NCBI RefSeq assembly: GCF_024733565.1
Contig: NZ_JANIOC010000008.1
Coordinates: forward strand, 62,001 to 126,000
DNA length: 64,000 nt
Source of the DNA: Rossellomorea sp. SC111
Lineage (GTDB): Bacteria; Bacillota; Bacilli; Bacillales; Bacillaceae_B
Direction of reading: 5' to 3'
Position numbers and translations under genes: made by a program. The stretch's first letter is position 1, and every line of letters starts with the position of its first letter. Below, piece after piece: positions 7,355 through 15,079 of this stretch. The notes below the pieces were generated by a model. The model did no database searches. It saw nothing but the letters and a program-made list of their open reading frames with translations, and had not been told where the DNA came from.

Positions 7355-8077
7355 CTAAAACATTATTTTTAATGCACGTTTTATATCAGGCTGCCAATGC
7401 TTCCATGTGTGGTCCCCGTCAAATTCTTCGTAAAAGGAACTGAATCCTTTTTGATCGAATGCTTCATGAAGCTGTCGGTTTGGTTTCAAGAAGTCCTTTA
7501 CTTTACCATCTGTCGTTTTCACTTCGGTTTCCTGCATTCCTATTATATGATAAATGCTTAACAGATGAGGCTGTGTGAAGTCTTCCACGGCATCAAGGAC
7601 TTTTTCGTTGACGAATGGAGATTGAAGGAGAACCTTACCGAATGTATTCGGGTATTTCAACGCAGTCATCAAAGACACGGTTGCACCCAATGAATCTCCC
7701 ATGAGGGCACGTCCCATCCCCATATGATAGGTCGGATAATGCTCATCTAAATAGGGGACCAATTCATGTGCCAGAAAACGGATATACGCATCATTTTCCT
7801 CACCGTGGGGATGATACTTCCGTCTGCGATCCTCTACATCCTTGTATGGGACCCCCACTATGATCATATTTTCGATTTCCCTGTTTGAAAGCAGTTCATC
7901 CGCGTGTCGGGGGATTCTTCCAAGCTGGAAGTAATCTTTGCCATCCTGAGCAATGAGCAGGGTGTATTTATAAAGGGGAGAGTAGGTTGCAGGTAAGTAA
8001 ACAAGCATCTTCATCTCTTCGTTTAATTCTTTGCTAAAGAGGTTTAATTCGGTTACAGTTCCTCTTGCGGTTGTCAT
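7355..8077 (-). CDS. yjcH: Esterase family protein (YjcH)
   Basis: Alpha/beta hydrolase of the enterochelin-esterase/D-like (esterase family) type, 240 residues. Nucleophile elbow GDSLGA near residue 128, the acid around VKDF/ETEVKTTDGK near 190 and the catalytic His in DGDHTWKHW near 222 are all present. No signal peptide, so probably cytoplasmic. The ATG follows TAGGAGG. Keeps the B. subtilis order with yjcG and yjcF. A cre-like palindrome lies 22 bp upstream of the start. Substrate unknown. Confidence 0.85.
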   Translation of the reverse strand: MTTARGTVTELNLFSKELNEEMKMLVYLPATYSPLYKYTLLIAQDGKDYFQLGRIPRHADELLSNREIENMIIVGVPYKDVEDRRRKYHPHGEENDAYIRFLAHELVPYLDEHYPTYHMGMGRALMGDSLGATVSLMTALKYPNTFGKVLLQSPFVNEKVLDAVEDFTQPHLLSIYHIIGMQETEVKTTDGKVKDFLKPNRQLHEAFDQKGFSSFYEEFDGDHTWKHWQPDIKRALKIMF

Positions 8078-8099
8078 GACGATAGCCTCCTAAGATCAG

Positions 8100-8113
8100 T
8101 GTTAACGTTTACA
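8100..8113 (-). promoter_or_regulatory. cre-like palindrome upstream of yjcH
   Basis: TGTTAACGTTTACA matches the catabolite response element pattern TGWAARCGYTWNCA at all fixed positions but one. It lies between the promoter region and the start of yjcH. One mismatch and no expression data, so moderate to low confidence. Confidence 0.4.
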
Positions 8114-8180
8114 CAAAGATTGTACCATAATCTCTTTCATAATTCCCAAAAGCTGATTACAATACGAAAATTCAAAAGAG

Positions 8181-8189
8181 TGTTATAAT
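8181..8189 (+). promoter_or_regulatory. Extended -10 promoter for pgpA
   Basis: TGTTATAAT (TGn plus TATAAT at 8184-8189) forms an extended -10 element 40 bp before the pgpA start; no convincing -35 is visible at 17 bp, as is usual for extended -10 promoters. Confidence 0.5.
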
Positions 8190-8228
8190 TTTCAATAGAA
8201 TCAAGGCTGTTTAGAAAGGGGAATACCA

Positions 8229-8783
8229 ATGAATAAACCTGTTCATTCAAGAGATGTTACGAAAGCTGCATTAAAGAGATTGAAAGATCGTGGAGTGACG
8301 ATAGAAGATATTGCCGAAATCGTCTTCGAAATGCAGTACCCATATAATCCTGGGCTTACTATGGAAGATTGTATCGATAGTGTGAAGAGAGTGTTATTAA
8401 AACGGGAGATCCAGCATGCCATCCTGGTCGGGGTGGAATTGGATCAGCTTGCTGAGGAGAAGAAACTTTCAGAACCTCTTCAATCGATCGTGGAAACGGA
8501 TGAGGGTTTGTTTGGGGTCGATGAGACCATCGCACTGGGGGCAGCACTTGGATATGGAAGCATAGCGGTGACAACTTTTGGTCATCTTGACAAAAATAAG
8601 ATCGGCATTATCCGTGAATTGGATACGAAAAACGGAAAGGGAGTCCACACCTTTTTAGATGATATTGTTGCAAGCATCGCTGCAAATGCCTCTTCAAGAA
8701 TTGCCCACAGCCTGAGGGACCTGGAAGAGAATATTTCCGAAGAAGATAAGTTGAAGTTCGAAGACGAGGAATTAATCGGCTAA
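8229..8783 (+). CDS. pgpA: Phosphatidylglycerophosphatase A family protein (YutG-like)
   Basis: Member of the PgpA family that dephosphorylates phosphatidylglycerophosphate in phospholipid synthesis; this Bacillus subgroup (YutG-like) is 184 residues and mostly soluble. Family landmarks are GVELDQLAEEKKL, FGVDETIALGAALGYGSIAV and the C-terminal FLDDIVASIAANASSRIAH, which carries the conserved D-D-x-x-A motif. Good AAAGGGG site before the ATG. Monocistronic: it has its own extended -10 promoter and a terminator. The precise substrate of the YutG group is less certain than for enterobacterial PgpA. Confidence 0.82.
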   Translation: MNKPVHSRDVTKAALKRLKDRGVTIEDIAEIVFEMQYPYNPGLTMEDCIDSVKRVLLKREIQHAILVGVELDQLAEEKKLSEPLQSIVETDEGLFGVDETIALGAALGYGSIAVTTFGHLDKNKIGIIRELDTKNGKGVHTFLDDIVASIAANASSRIAHSLRDLEENISEEDKLKFEDEELIG

Positions 8784-8809
8784 TGGACAACCTGATATAT
8801 AACAGCGGG

Positions 8810-8845
8810 GGACTGAAGAAAGAGAGTCATCTTCAGTCCTTTTTG
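8810..8845 (+). terminator. Terminator of pgpA
   Basis: GGACTGAAGA (8810-8819) pairs perfectly with TCTTCAGTCC (8830-8839), followed by a T-run. Confidence 0.85.
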
Positions 8846-9004
8846 TGTGGACAAATATACGTCGAGGGTGAAATGGACGTTAATTTTTGTAACCGCTTTA
8901 TACATCTCCTATACATTGACGGGTCCAGGATAAGGTGAACTGTATGACATCGGATTTTTATAAAAGGTTTTTTATGAAAAATGTTAAAAGTTTATGTATT
9001 TGAT

Positions 9005-9035
9005 TTGACAAGATTGTTACAGATTGTGTTACAAT
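9005..9035 (+). promoter_or_regulatory. Probable sigma-A promoter of the TRAP operon
   Basis: TTGACA at 9005-9010 and TACAAT at 9030-9035, spacing 19 bp, which is longer than ideal. The start codon is 42 bp downstream. Confidence 0.5.
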
Positions 9036-9076
9036 TATTTCGTTAACGTATAAAATTTAATAGGGGGAATTAGAAT

Positions 9077-10072
9077 ATGAAAAAACGCAGTTTATTTCTA
9101 AGCACTGCACTACTTCTAGTTCTATCTGTCGTTCTTGCTGCATGTGGCGGCGGATCAGGTGGAGGTTCATCATCTGATGGTGAAGGTAACAAAGAGGTTG
9201 ACTTCATCGGAATTGCTACAGGTGGAACAGGGGGTACATATTACCCGTTGGGCGGAACATTCGCTAAGATCATTGAAGATGAAACCGGAATCAAATCTTC
9301 AGCATCCACTTCAGGTGCATCTGCTGAGAATATGGCCGCTGTGAAAGACGGCAAAACTGAAATCGCTTTTACGCAAACGGATATTGCATCTTATGCGTCT
9401 GAAGGTACAGAAATGTTCAAAGACAACAAAGTAGAGAACGCAAGAGGTATTGCGACTCTATATCCGGAAACAATCCAGATCATTACAACGAAGGATTCAG
9501 GCATCAAATCAGTGGAAGATCTTAAAGGGAAAGTCGTTTCTGTCGGTGAAGCCGGCTCTGGTACATTACTGAACGCCACTCAAATCCTTGAGGTTCATGG
9601 CATCAAACTGGATGATTTAGAAGCGCGTAATCTATCATTTGATGATTCGACGACAGGGATTCAGGATGGTACCATCGATGCGGCTTTCATCACGTCCGGT
9701 ACTCCGACGGGAGCGGTTGAAGGTTTGGCTGCAACAGAAGACATCGCGATCGTACCTGTTGAGTCAGGAAAAGTGAGCGAACTGATCGAGAAGTATCCTT
9801 ACTACTCAGAAGATGAAATCCCGGCTGGAACATACAGTAAAGTGGATGAAGCAGTGACCACTGTTGCTGTTCGTGCCATGCTAGTGACGAACGCTGACAT
9901 TTCTGAAGATGTCATCTACGATGTGACAAAGGCTATTTTTGAAAATACGGATAAAATCACCCACGCCAAAGGGAAGTTGATCAAAGCTGAAGACGGACTT
10001 AAAGGCATGGGAATCGAATTACATCCTGGTGCAAAGAAATACTTTGATGAAAAAGGAATTTCAATGGAATAG
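9077..10072 (+). CDS. TAXI family TRAP transporter solute-binding lipoprotein
   Basis: Extracytoplasmic solute receptor of a TAXI-type TRAP transporter, 331 residues. A lipoprotein signal peptide is clear: MKKRSLFLSTALLLVLSVVL followed by the lipobox LAAC with Cys near residue 22 and a Gly/Ser-rich linker. The mature part starts with IGIATGGTGGTYYPLGGTFA, the TAXI ligand-binding signature, and contains QTDIASYA and AGSGTLLNA segments. It is the first gene of an operon with a DUF1850 protein and the fused permease. TAXI transporters take up organic acids such as glutamate or 2-oxoglutarate in known cases; the substrate here cannot be read from sequence. Confidence 0.93.
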   Translation: MKKRSLFLSTALLLVLSVVLAACGGGSGGGSSSDGEGNKEVDFIGIATGGTGGTYYPLGGTFAKIIEDETGIKSSASTSGASAENMAAVKDGKTEIAFTQTDIASYASEGTEMFKDNKVENARGIATLYPETIQIITTKDSGIKSVEDLKGKVVSVGEAGSGTLLNATQILEVHGIKLDDLEARNLSFDDSTTGIQDGTIDAAFITSGTPTGAVEGLAATEDIAIVPVESGKVSELIEKYPYYSEDEIPAGTYSKVDEAVTTVAVRAMLVTNADISEDVIYDVTKAIFENTDKITHAKGKLIKAEDGLKGMGIELHPGAKKYFDEKGISME

Positions 10073-10187
10073 TTTGACACCATAAGATGGACGAAGGGAT
10101 AGGCCGCTTAATACGGTCTATTCTTTTGTTTTGGTTTAAGCTAACACAGAGCAAACGGACAAAAAGTGGAATGGTGGGGGATTCTTG

Positions 10188-10709
10188 ATGAAAAAATTTT
10201 CATTCATAGTTGCAATTCTCCTTATTCTATGTGTCGGAATCATCCTTTTTATGCCTTTAAAAACATTTTTAGTGATAGAACCGAGAAGTACAGCAGGGGA
10301 CCCGGTCTTTTTCAGACTTCCCGTCGATCATTCATTTTCGGTACGCTATACTCACTCTATTCATCTATCAGAAGTAGAGGAGTTTTACCATCAAACATCT
10401 TCCAATCAAATTAAACAAACCCAATTACTATATGAAGATACTGCCATTGGCATGCCTTCCAATGCAGAGGGAAATGAAACCTTTGAAGTGACGAAAGAAG
10501 GCAAATATTTAATTACTAATATGGATAAAGTGTTTCCATACATTGATATCCGCATCGGACAGGTTGTCGCCAATCACCGCCTTGTGATGGACGGCAAGGA
10601 ATTTCCTTTAGCCGACTATTTTGATAAAGGCTCTGTCGTTCGGGTTCAAATAAAGAAACAATCACTTTATGATCAGTGGAAAGGAGTGACTGTAGTTGGA
10701 AAAAGATAA
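10188..10709 (+). CDS. DUF1850 protein of TAXI-TRAP operon
   Basis: A 173-residue protein with one N-terminal membrane anchor (residues 5-27) and an extracytoplasmic domain, matching the DUF1850 family that regularly accompanies TAXI-TRAP transporters. Conserved features include the SVRYTHSIHLSEVEEFY segment with Tyr-Thr-His-Ser and a following Glu pair. The ATG at 10188 follows GGTGGGGGA; a TTG just upstream adds one residue and is unlikely. Its 3' end overlaps the permease gene by 14 bp, showing coupling. The molecular role in transport is unknown. Confidence 0.85.
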   Translation: MKKFSFIVAILLILCVGIILFMPLKTFLVIEPRSTAGDPVFFRLPVDHSFSVRYTHSIHLSEVEEFYHQTSSNQIKQTQLLYEDTAIGMPSNAEGNETFEVTKEGKYLITNMDKVFPYIDIRIGQVVANHRLVMDGKEFPLADYFDKGSVVRVQIKKQSLYDQWKGVTVVGKR

Positions 10710-12681
10710 AGAATTCGAATCATTGACTGCAGAACAACAACAAGAGTTACTTGAGAAATATGATCCCGAATCATCTACAAGAAAATTCCATCATGGGGCT
10801 TTCAAATGGATCATATTCTTCGGTTTATTAGCATTTTCATTATTTCAATTGGTAGCATCCATCTTTCAATTCATCCCTAGGCAATTATTATTATCCATTC
10901 ATTTAGGCTTTGCCCTTTCTTTAGTATTTCTCTTATTCCCTGCCCGGAAGAAGAATCTGAAGAAGGATAAGATCGCCTGGTATGACGTCGTTCTTTCGGT
11001 CATTTCGATTGGAATCGGTGCTTATTGGCCGATCATGCAGGATGACATCGTCAGCCGGGTGGGGTTAATGACCTCACTGGATTTCTATGTCGGTTTCGCT
11101 GCTATGATCCTTGTACTTGAAGCAACGCGCCGTGCAGTAGGGCTGCCGATTACGATCATTGCGTCTGCCTTCATCCTTTATATGTATTATGGGCGATTGA
11201 TGCCTGGGTTCCTTGCACATAGAGGATATGACTGGGATGATATCGTTAAAACAATGTTCTTTACAAGTGAAGGGATTCTGGGCACGCCGCTATATGTGTC
11301 AGCTACCTTCATCTTCCTGTTCCTGTTGTTCGGTGCATTTCTAGTGAAAACCGGCGTCGGACAATATTTTAATGATTTGGCTGTATCGATTGCCGGAAAG
11401 CGTGTCGGTGGACCAGCTAAGGTCGCGATCTTCTCCAGTGCCCTTCAAGGGACAATCAGTGGAAGCTCGGTAGCAAACGTAGTGACCTCGGGTTCCTTTA
11501 CCATTCCTATGATGAAGAAGCTTGGGTACCGTAAAGAGTTTGCCGGTGGGGTAGAGGCGGCTGCGTCGACAGGTGGTCAGCTGATGCCACCGATCATGGG
11601 AGCTGCCGCTTTCCTGATGGTCGAGTTCATCGGAGGTATATCCTATTGGGATATTGCGAAAGCAGCTTCGATTCCTGCCGTCCTTTATTTTACAGGGATT
11701 TGGATCATGACTCACTTTGAAGCGAAGCGTATCGGCCTTCGTGGATTATCAGATGAAGAAATGCCCAACCGCAAAGAAGTATTCAAAAAGATTTATCTAC
11801 TGCTTCCGATACTGACGGTCATCATTCTGTTGGTAAGCGGAATGAGCGTCATGCGTGCTGCGCTATGGTCGATCGTTGCCACTATTGCGATCAGTGCGAT
11901 ACGGAAGGATACAAGGATCGGTTTCAAGGATGCTGTGGATGCCCTTGTTGACGGTGCCAGAACTGCTTTGTCTGTAGCGGTGGCGACAGCCGCCGCCGGT
12001 ATGATCGTCGGTGTTGTAACGAAAACGGGGTTAGGATTAACCCTTGCAAATGGACTAGTGGATCTGGCGGCAGATCTGACCAATACAACAGAAGGCAAGC
12101 TGATCCTTACATTGATATTTACGATGATAGCGTCGATTGTACTTGGCATGGGTTCTCCGACAACGGCGAACTACGTCATTACGTCCACCATCGCTGCCCC
12201 TGCGATTATCTTATTAGGGGCACCGGAGCTTGCGGCTCACTTATTCGTGTTTTATTTCGGGATCATTGCTGATATCACGCCTCCAGTGGCACTGGCTGCA
12301 TTCGCCGCCGCCGGGGTATCGGGAGGAGAACCGATAAGGACAGGGGTCAATTCCGCTAAATTGGCCATCGCCGCCTTTATCATACCTTATATGTTCGTCC
12401 TGTCACCTGAACTGTTAATGATCGATACCACCATCCCGAGATTACTTTGGGTTGTCTTTACGGCCGTAACGGGAATGATGGCGATCGGGGCAGGTATGAT
12501 CGGGTATTGGTACCGTCGGGTATTCGTCATAGAACGTCTCCTCTGTGTAGCAGCGGGATTATTACTGATTTACCCTGAGGGAATGTCGGACATTATCGGT
12601 CTCGTTTTATTCGGTATCATGCTTGCTTTGCAATTCTTTATAAAGAGAGAAGATAAAACACCAACAAAAGCAACGGCATAA
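10696..12681 (+). CDS. TRAP transporter permease, fused DctQ-DctM (4TM/12TM)
   Basis: Integral membrane permease of 661 residues in which the small (DctQ-like) and large (DctM-like) TRAP subunits are fused, as is typical of TAXI systems. A charged N-terminal tail is followed by many hydrophobic segments; the large-subunit hallmarks ALQGTISGSSVANVVTSGSF, TGGQLMPPIMGAAAF and GMGSPTTANYVI are all present. Start TTG with AGGAG nine bases upstream, inside the end of the DUF1850 gene. Couples solute uptake to an ion gradient, probably Na+ by analogy with the family. Ends 4 bp before a strong terminator. Confidence 0.93.
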   Translation: MEKDKEFESLTAEQQQELLEKYDPESSTRKFHHGAFKWIIFFGLLAFSLFQLVASIFQFIPRQLLLSIHLGFALSLVFLLFPARKKNLKKDKIAWYDVVLSVISIGIGAYWPIMQDDIVSRVGLMTSLDFYVGFAAMILVLEATRRAVGLPITIIASAFILYMYYGRLMPGFLAHRGYDWDDIVKTMFFTSEGILGTPLYVSATFIFLFLLFGAFLVKTGVGQYFNDLAVSIAGKRVGGPAKVAIFSSALQGTISGSSVANVVTSGSFTIPMMKKLGYRKEFAGGVEAAASTGGQLMPPIMGAAAFLMVEFIGGISYWDIAKAASIPAVLYFTGIWIMTHFEAKRIGLRGLSDEEMPNRKEVFKKIYLLLPILTVIILLVSGMSVMRAALWSIVATIAISAIRKDTRIGFKDAVDALVDGARTALSVAVATAAAGMIVGVVTKTGLGLTLANGLVDLAADLTNTTEGKLILTLIFTMIASIVLGMGSPTTANYVITSTIAAPAIILLGAPELAAHLFVFYFGIIADITPPVALAAFAAAGVSGGEPIRTGVNSAKLAIAAFIIPYMFVLSPELLMIDTTIPRLLWVVFTAVTGMMAIGAGMIGYWYRRVFVIERLLCVAAGLLLIYPEGMSDIIGLVLFGIMLALQFFIKREDKTPTKATA

Positions 12682-12684
12682 CAC

Positions 12685-12731
12685 AATAAGAGGCTGTTAC
12701 CCCATTCGTGGGCAACAGCCTCTTATTTGTT
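12685..12731. terminator. Bidirectional terminator, TRAP operon / WYL-like gene
   Basis: AATAAGAGGCTGTT pairs with AACAGCCTCTTATT with an inner CCC/GGG extension and a small loop. It lies between convergent genes and overlaps the stop region of the minus-strand gene. Confidence 0.85.
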
Positions 12732-12965
12732 GTAATCCAGTCTTGATATCGTCCGCTCAGAATGTAAGAGGATAGGAGAAGCAGCTAAAATGTCATGAAT
12801 CCTGAAGGTGCGGATATCTTTCCTGAAATAGCAATAGGCCAAAATATATTCCTTTTCGACTTTTTTCACCAGTATTCTCCTTTTCGAACACTTCTGCTCG
12901 GAAGTCATGTAAATGATTTCAATGGGAGAACGATCCACCAACGATTTCTTTATCATCCTCATCAT
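12723..12965 (-). CDS. Small WYL-like domain protein (80 aa)
   Basis: An 80-residue protein that looks like an isolated WYL-type (Sm-like beta) domain: SPIEIIYMTSEQKCSKRRIL followed by a YILAYCYFRKDIRTFRIHDIL segment corresponding to the usual W/Y-L-x-A-x-C-x-x-R-x-x-R-x-F-x-x-x-R/D-I pattern. No DNA-binding domain is attached. ATG preceded by GAAGGGGG. Isolated WYL-like proteins of this size are common and uncharacterised in Bacillus; ligand or partner unknown. Converges on the TRAP operon. Confidence 0.7.
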   Translation of the reverse strand: MMRMIKKSLVDRSPIEIIYMTSEQKCSKRRILVKKVEKEYILAYCYFRKDIRTFRIHDILAASPILLHSERTISRLDYNK

Positions 12966-13066
12966 AGTGAAGCCCCCTTCTCAGGTGAATGTAATGACAT
13001 TATACGCGAACGGATGTTCTTTTATACGTGAAATCTAGAATACATGCATTTCTTTAGAAAAAGCCA

Positions 13067-13094
13067 TTGACAATTTTCTTAAACTTATTATAAT
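13067..13094 (+). promoter_or_regulatory. Sigma-A promoter of tRNA-Val
   Basis: TTGACA (13067-13072), 16-bp spacer, TATAAT (13089-13094): both hexamers perfect. The tRNA starts 22 bp after the -10. Confidence 0.9.
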
Positions 13095-13115
13095 AGAATA
13101 TGTACCTTACATCGC

Positions 13116-13187
13116 GACTTGTTAGCTCAGTGGGAGAGCACTTCCTTGACAGGGAAGGGGTCGTGGGTTCGAATCCCTCACAGGTCA
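13116..13187 (+). tRNA. tRNA-Val (anticodon GAC)
   Basis: Complete cloverleaf: acceptor GACTTGT/ACAGGTC, D arm GCTC-loop-GAGC, anticodon stem CTTCC/GGAAG enclosing loop TTGACAG with anticodon GAC, T arm GTGGG-TTCGAAT-CCCTC. The 3' CCA is not encoded (A73 is followed by TAC). The T stem has one T-T mismatch (positions 50 and 64). Single-gene transcription unit with its own promoter and terminator. Confidence 0.93.
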
Positions 13188-13194
13188 TACATAG

Positions 13195-13232
13195 AAAAAA
13201 GCGTGCATCTTATAAGATGCACGCTTTTTTTC
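13195..13232. terminator. Terminator of tRNA-Val
   Basis: Perfect palindrome AAAGCGTGCATCTT/AAGATGCACGCTTT with A-run before and T8 after; strong intrinsic terminator, potentially bidirectional. Confidence 0.92.
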
Positions 13233-13316
13233 ATTTTGATAATAGAATTGAAAAAGGACTCTGCTGAATGCGGGTAAGAGTCCTTGTCAAAAGAATATTA
13301 ATAATAATGATCGTAT

Positions 13317-13490
13317 TTAGTTCACTTCTAATTCTTCCTCAAAATAAAATGTGCCTGGATGTTCCTTTACGATATAAGAATATCTCTTCATGTTCTTAAC
13401 GTATTGCCATTTTAATATTGTCACTGTTTCTCCAGTTTCCTTGATCGTAACCATAGAACCATTACTGAACCTATTTTTTGTGGATTTCAT
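13317..13490 (-). CDS. Hypothetical 57-aa protein
   Basis: The supported start is ATG at 13490, behind AAAGGGAGTG, giving a 57-residue product starting MKSTKNRFSNGSMVTIKETG. The frame extends further upstream (to 13625) but without a ribosome binding site, so the longer version is not accepted. The sequence is short beta-rich (SMVTI, TVTILKW, YSYIVKE, TFYFEEEL), suggesting a compact SH3/KOW-like barrel, but no family is recognised. Acidic C-terminus. Function unknown. Confidence 0.65.
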   Translation of the reverse strand: MKSTKNRFSNGSMVTIKETGETVTILKWQYVKNMKRYSYIVKEHPGTFYFEEELEVN

Positions 13491-13722
13491 TGGGCACTCC
13501 CTTTCATATTTAATTATTATATCACAGTTTACCCTCCATTTTAGTGTCTCATGAGTGATAAACTTGATAAAACGATCACGTTCCATCAAAAGGACCAGAA
13601 GAAAGAAAAAAGGAAACGCATTCATTTTAATAAGTGTAATGCACCTTGCCCATGCACGGCTTTAATGAGTTCAAGTAAAATTATGTCAGAGGTCTGACTT
13701 TAAAAACTTCACCTTCAAAAAC

Positions 13723-13751
13723 TTGCTTATTTGGTTCATTACTGTTATTCT
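13723..13751 (+). promoter_or_regulatory. Promoter of cold-shock gene 1
   Basis: TTGCTT (13723-13728), 17-bp spacer, TATTCT (13746-13751). Predicted +1 near 13757, which puts the cold-box-like block at the very 5' end of a leader of about 105 nt. Confidence 0.65.
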
Positions 13752-13756
13752 ATAGA

Positions 13757-13774
13757 AGAATTATTTTTGTCCGG
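13757..13774 (+). promoter_or_regulatory. Cold-box-like leader block of csp 1
   Basis: AGAATTATTTTTGTCCGG at the predicted 5' end of the transcript; the csp gene at 28522-28722 has the same block with one change (TTCGG) at the same place relative to its promoter. Resembles the leader element reported for B. subtilis cspB/cspC (from memory, not checked). Confidence 0.65.
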
Positions 13775-13814
13775 TATACGAGGGAAGAACAAGATTTGGT
13801 TTTCACCTGATATC

Positions 13815-13838
13815 GCAAGAATAGTAATACATTGTGTG
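13815..13838 (+). promoter_or_regulatory. Second conserved leader block of csp 1
   Basis: 24 bases, beginning GCAAGAATAGTAATAC and ending TTGTGTG, are identical to 28747-28770 (other strand) upstream of csp 2. The block ends about 12 bases before the ribosome binding site, where pairing could hide or expose it. Confidence 0.6.
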
Positions 13839-13863
13839 TAATGCACTTTAGGAGGCAACAAAC

Positions 13864-14064
13864 ATGGAAAATGGTAAAGTAAAATGGTTTAACGCAGAAA
13901 AAGGTTTCGGATTCATCGAAGTAGAAGGTGGAGACGACGTATTCGTACACTTCTCAGCGATCCAAGGTGAAGGTTTCAAATCACTTGACGAAGGTCAAGA
14001 AGTATCTTTCGACGTTGAACAAGGTGCTCGTGGACCACAAGCAGCTAACGTACGTAAAGCATAA
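13864..14064 (+). CDS. Cold-shock protein (CspA/CspB family)
   Basis: A 66-residue OB-fold RNA chaperone. RNP1 (KGFGFIEV) and RNP2 (VFVHFSAI) motifs are intact, and the protein begins [16 protein letters not shown]. Preceded by AGGAGG and by a long leader with two conserved blocks shared with the second csp gene in this window (28522-28722). Codon use is highly biased (for example GGT, GAA, CGT), as expected for an abundant protein. Acts on single-stranded RNA to prevent secondary structure at low temperature and during growth. Followed by a strong terminator, so monocistronic. Confidence 0.96.
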   Translation: MENGKVKWFNAEKGFGFIEVEGGDDVFVHFSAIQGEGFKSLDEGQEVSFDVEQGARGPQAANVRKA

Positions 14065-14092
14065 TCTAACTTTACAAACTCCAAAAACAGAC

Positions 14093-14117
14093 TCATTCGT
14101 GAGTCTGTTTTTTTTAT
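14093..14117 (+). terminator. Terminator of csp 1
   Basis: ACAGACTCA/TGAGTCTGT stem with a TTCG loop and T8. Confidence 0.92.
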
Positions 14118-14245
14118 GGATTTTGCTTGCATACAAACCATTACTTCCACTCGTGTTAAATTAACGGAATTTTTAAAAACTTTATTTCTTTTTCCAGCAT
14201 CGAACGCTAGAATAAAATTATAAGCTTCGAAATGGGGGAATCAAA

Positions 14246-15013
14246 ATGCTGATGAAAGATTCACTTGCCGTCATCACAGGGGGAGCATCCGGACTGGGGG
14301 AGGCGACGGCACGAAAAATCATGGAAGAAGGGGGAAAGGTTTACCTCCTTGATCTCAATGGGGGGAGAAGCTCCGCTATAAAAAAAGAGTATGGGGACTC
14401 CATGGGTTATGTTGAAACAGATGTAACGAGGGAAGATAGTGTAAAAGAAGCCCTGGAAAGAGCGCTGGAAGCTTTCGGGGGAATCAATACAGTTGTGAAT
14501 TGTGCAGGGATTGCACCGCCTGGAAAAGTGGTGGGAAGAAAAGGCATCCATTCCCTTGATCAATTTTCAAAAGTGATTGAAGTGAATTTGATTGGTACCT
14601 TCAACGTCATTCGCATGGCTGCAGAAAAGATGATGCTAAACATAACGAATGAGCATGGAGAAAAAGGTGTGATCGTGAATACCGCGTCTGTTGCCGCATT
14701 TGAGGGTCAAATCGGCCAGGCGGCCTATAGTGCATCCAAAGGTGGAGTAGTCGGAATGACGCTGCCGATTGCCAGGGAACTTGCGAGTGAGGGAATCAGG
14801 GTCATGACGATTGCACCTGGATTATTCCATACCCCTATGTTTGACACCCTTCCAGAAGAGGCAAGGCAATCCCTTGGAAACATGGTTCCTTTCCCTAAAC
14901 GTCTTGGTTATCCTTCTGAATATGCTCAGTTGGTAAAAAGCATACTTGAAAACCCGATGTTAAATGGAGAGACGATTCGACTTGATGGTGCCATCAGGAT
15001 GCAGCCTAAATAA
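14246..15013 (+). CDS. SDR family dehydrogenase, 3-hydroxyacyl-CoA type
   Basis: Classical short-chain dehydrogenase of 255 residues: cofactor motif [12 protein letters not shown] at 11-22, DLNG after beta2 (Asp, so NAD preferred), NCAG near 90, catalytic Ser in [10 protein letters not shown], and YSASK (Tyr/Lys) near 160. The long insertion before the active site and the APGLFHTPM segment resemble the 3-hydroxyacyl-CoA/2-methyl-3-hydroxybutyryl-CoA dehydrogenase (HSD17B10-like) group. First gene of an operon with an acyl-CoA dehydrogenase and a thiolase, consistent with the third step of a beta-oxidation-type pathway. Start ATG 14246 after ATGGGGGAA. Confidence 0.85.
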   Translation: MLMKDSLAVITGGASGLGEATARKIMEEGGKVYLLDLNGGRSSAIKKEYGDSMGYVETDVTREDSVKEALERALEAFGGINTVVNCAGIAPPGKVVGRKGIHSLDQFSKVIEVNLIGTFNVIRMAAEKMMLNITNEHGEKGVIVNTASVAAFEGQIGQAAYSASKGGVVGMTLPIARELASEGIRVMTIAPGLFHTPMFDTLPEEARQSLGNMVPFPKRLGYPSEYAQLVKSILENPMLNGETIRLDGAIRMQPK

Positions 15014-15079
15014 CATGAGAAGGCATTATGGTGAATGCAGGTTCATTCACTTTACATGTATGAAACGAGGGAGAAACGT

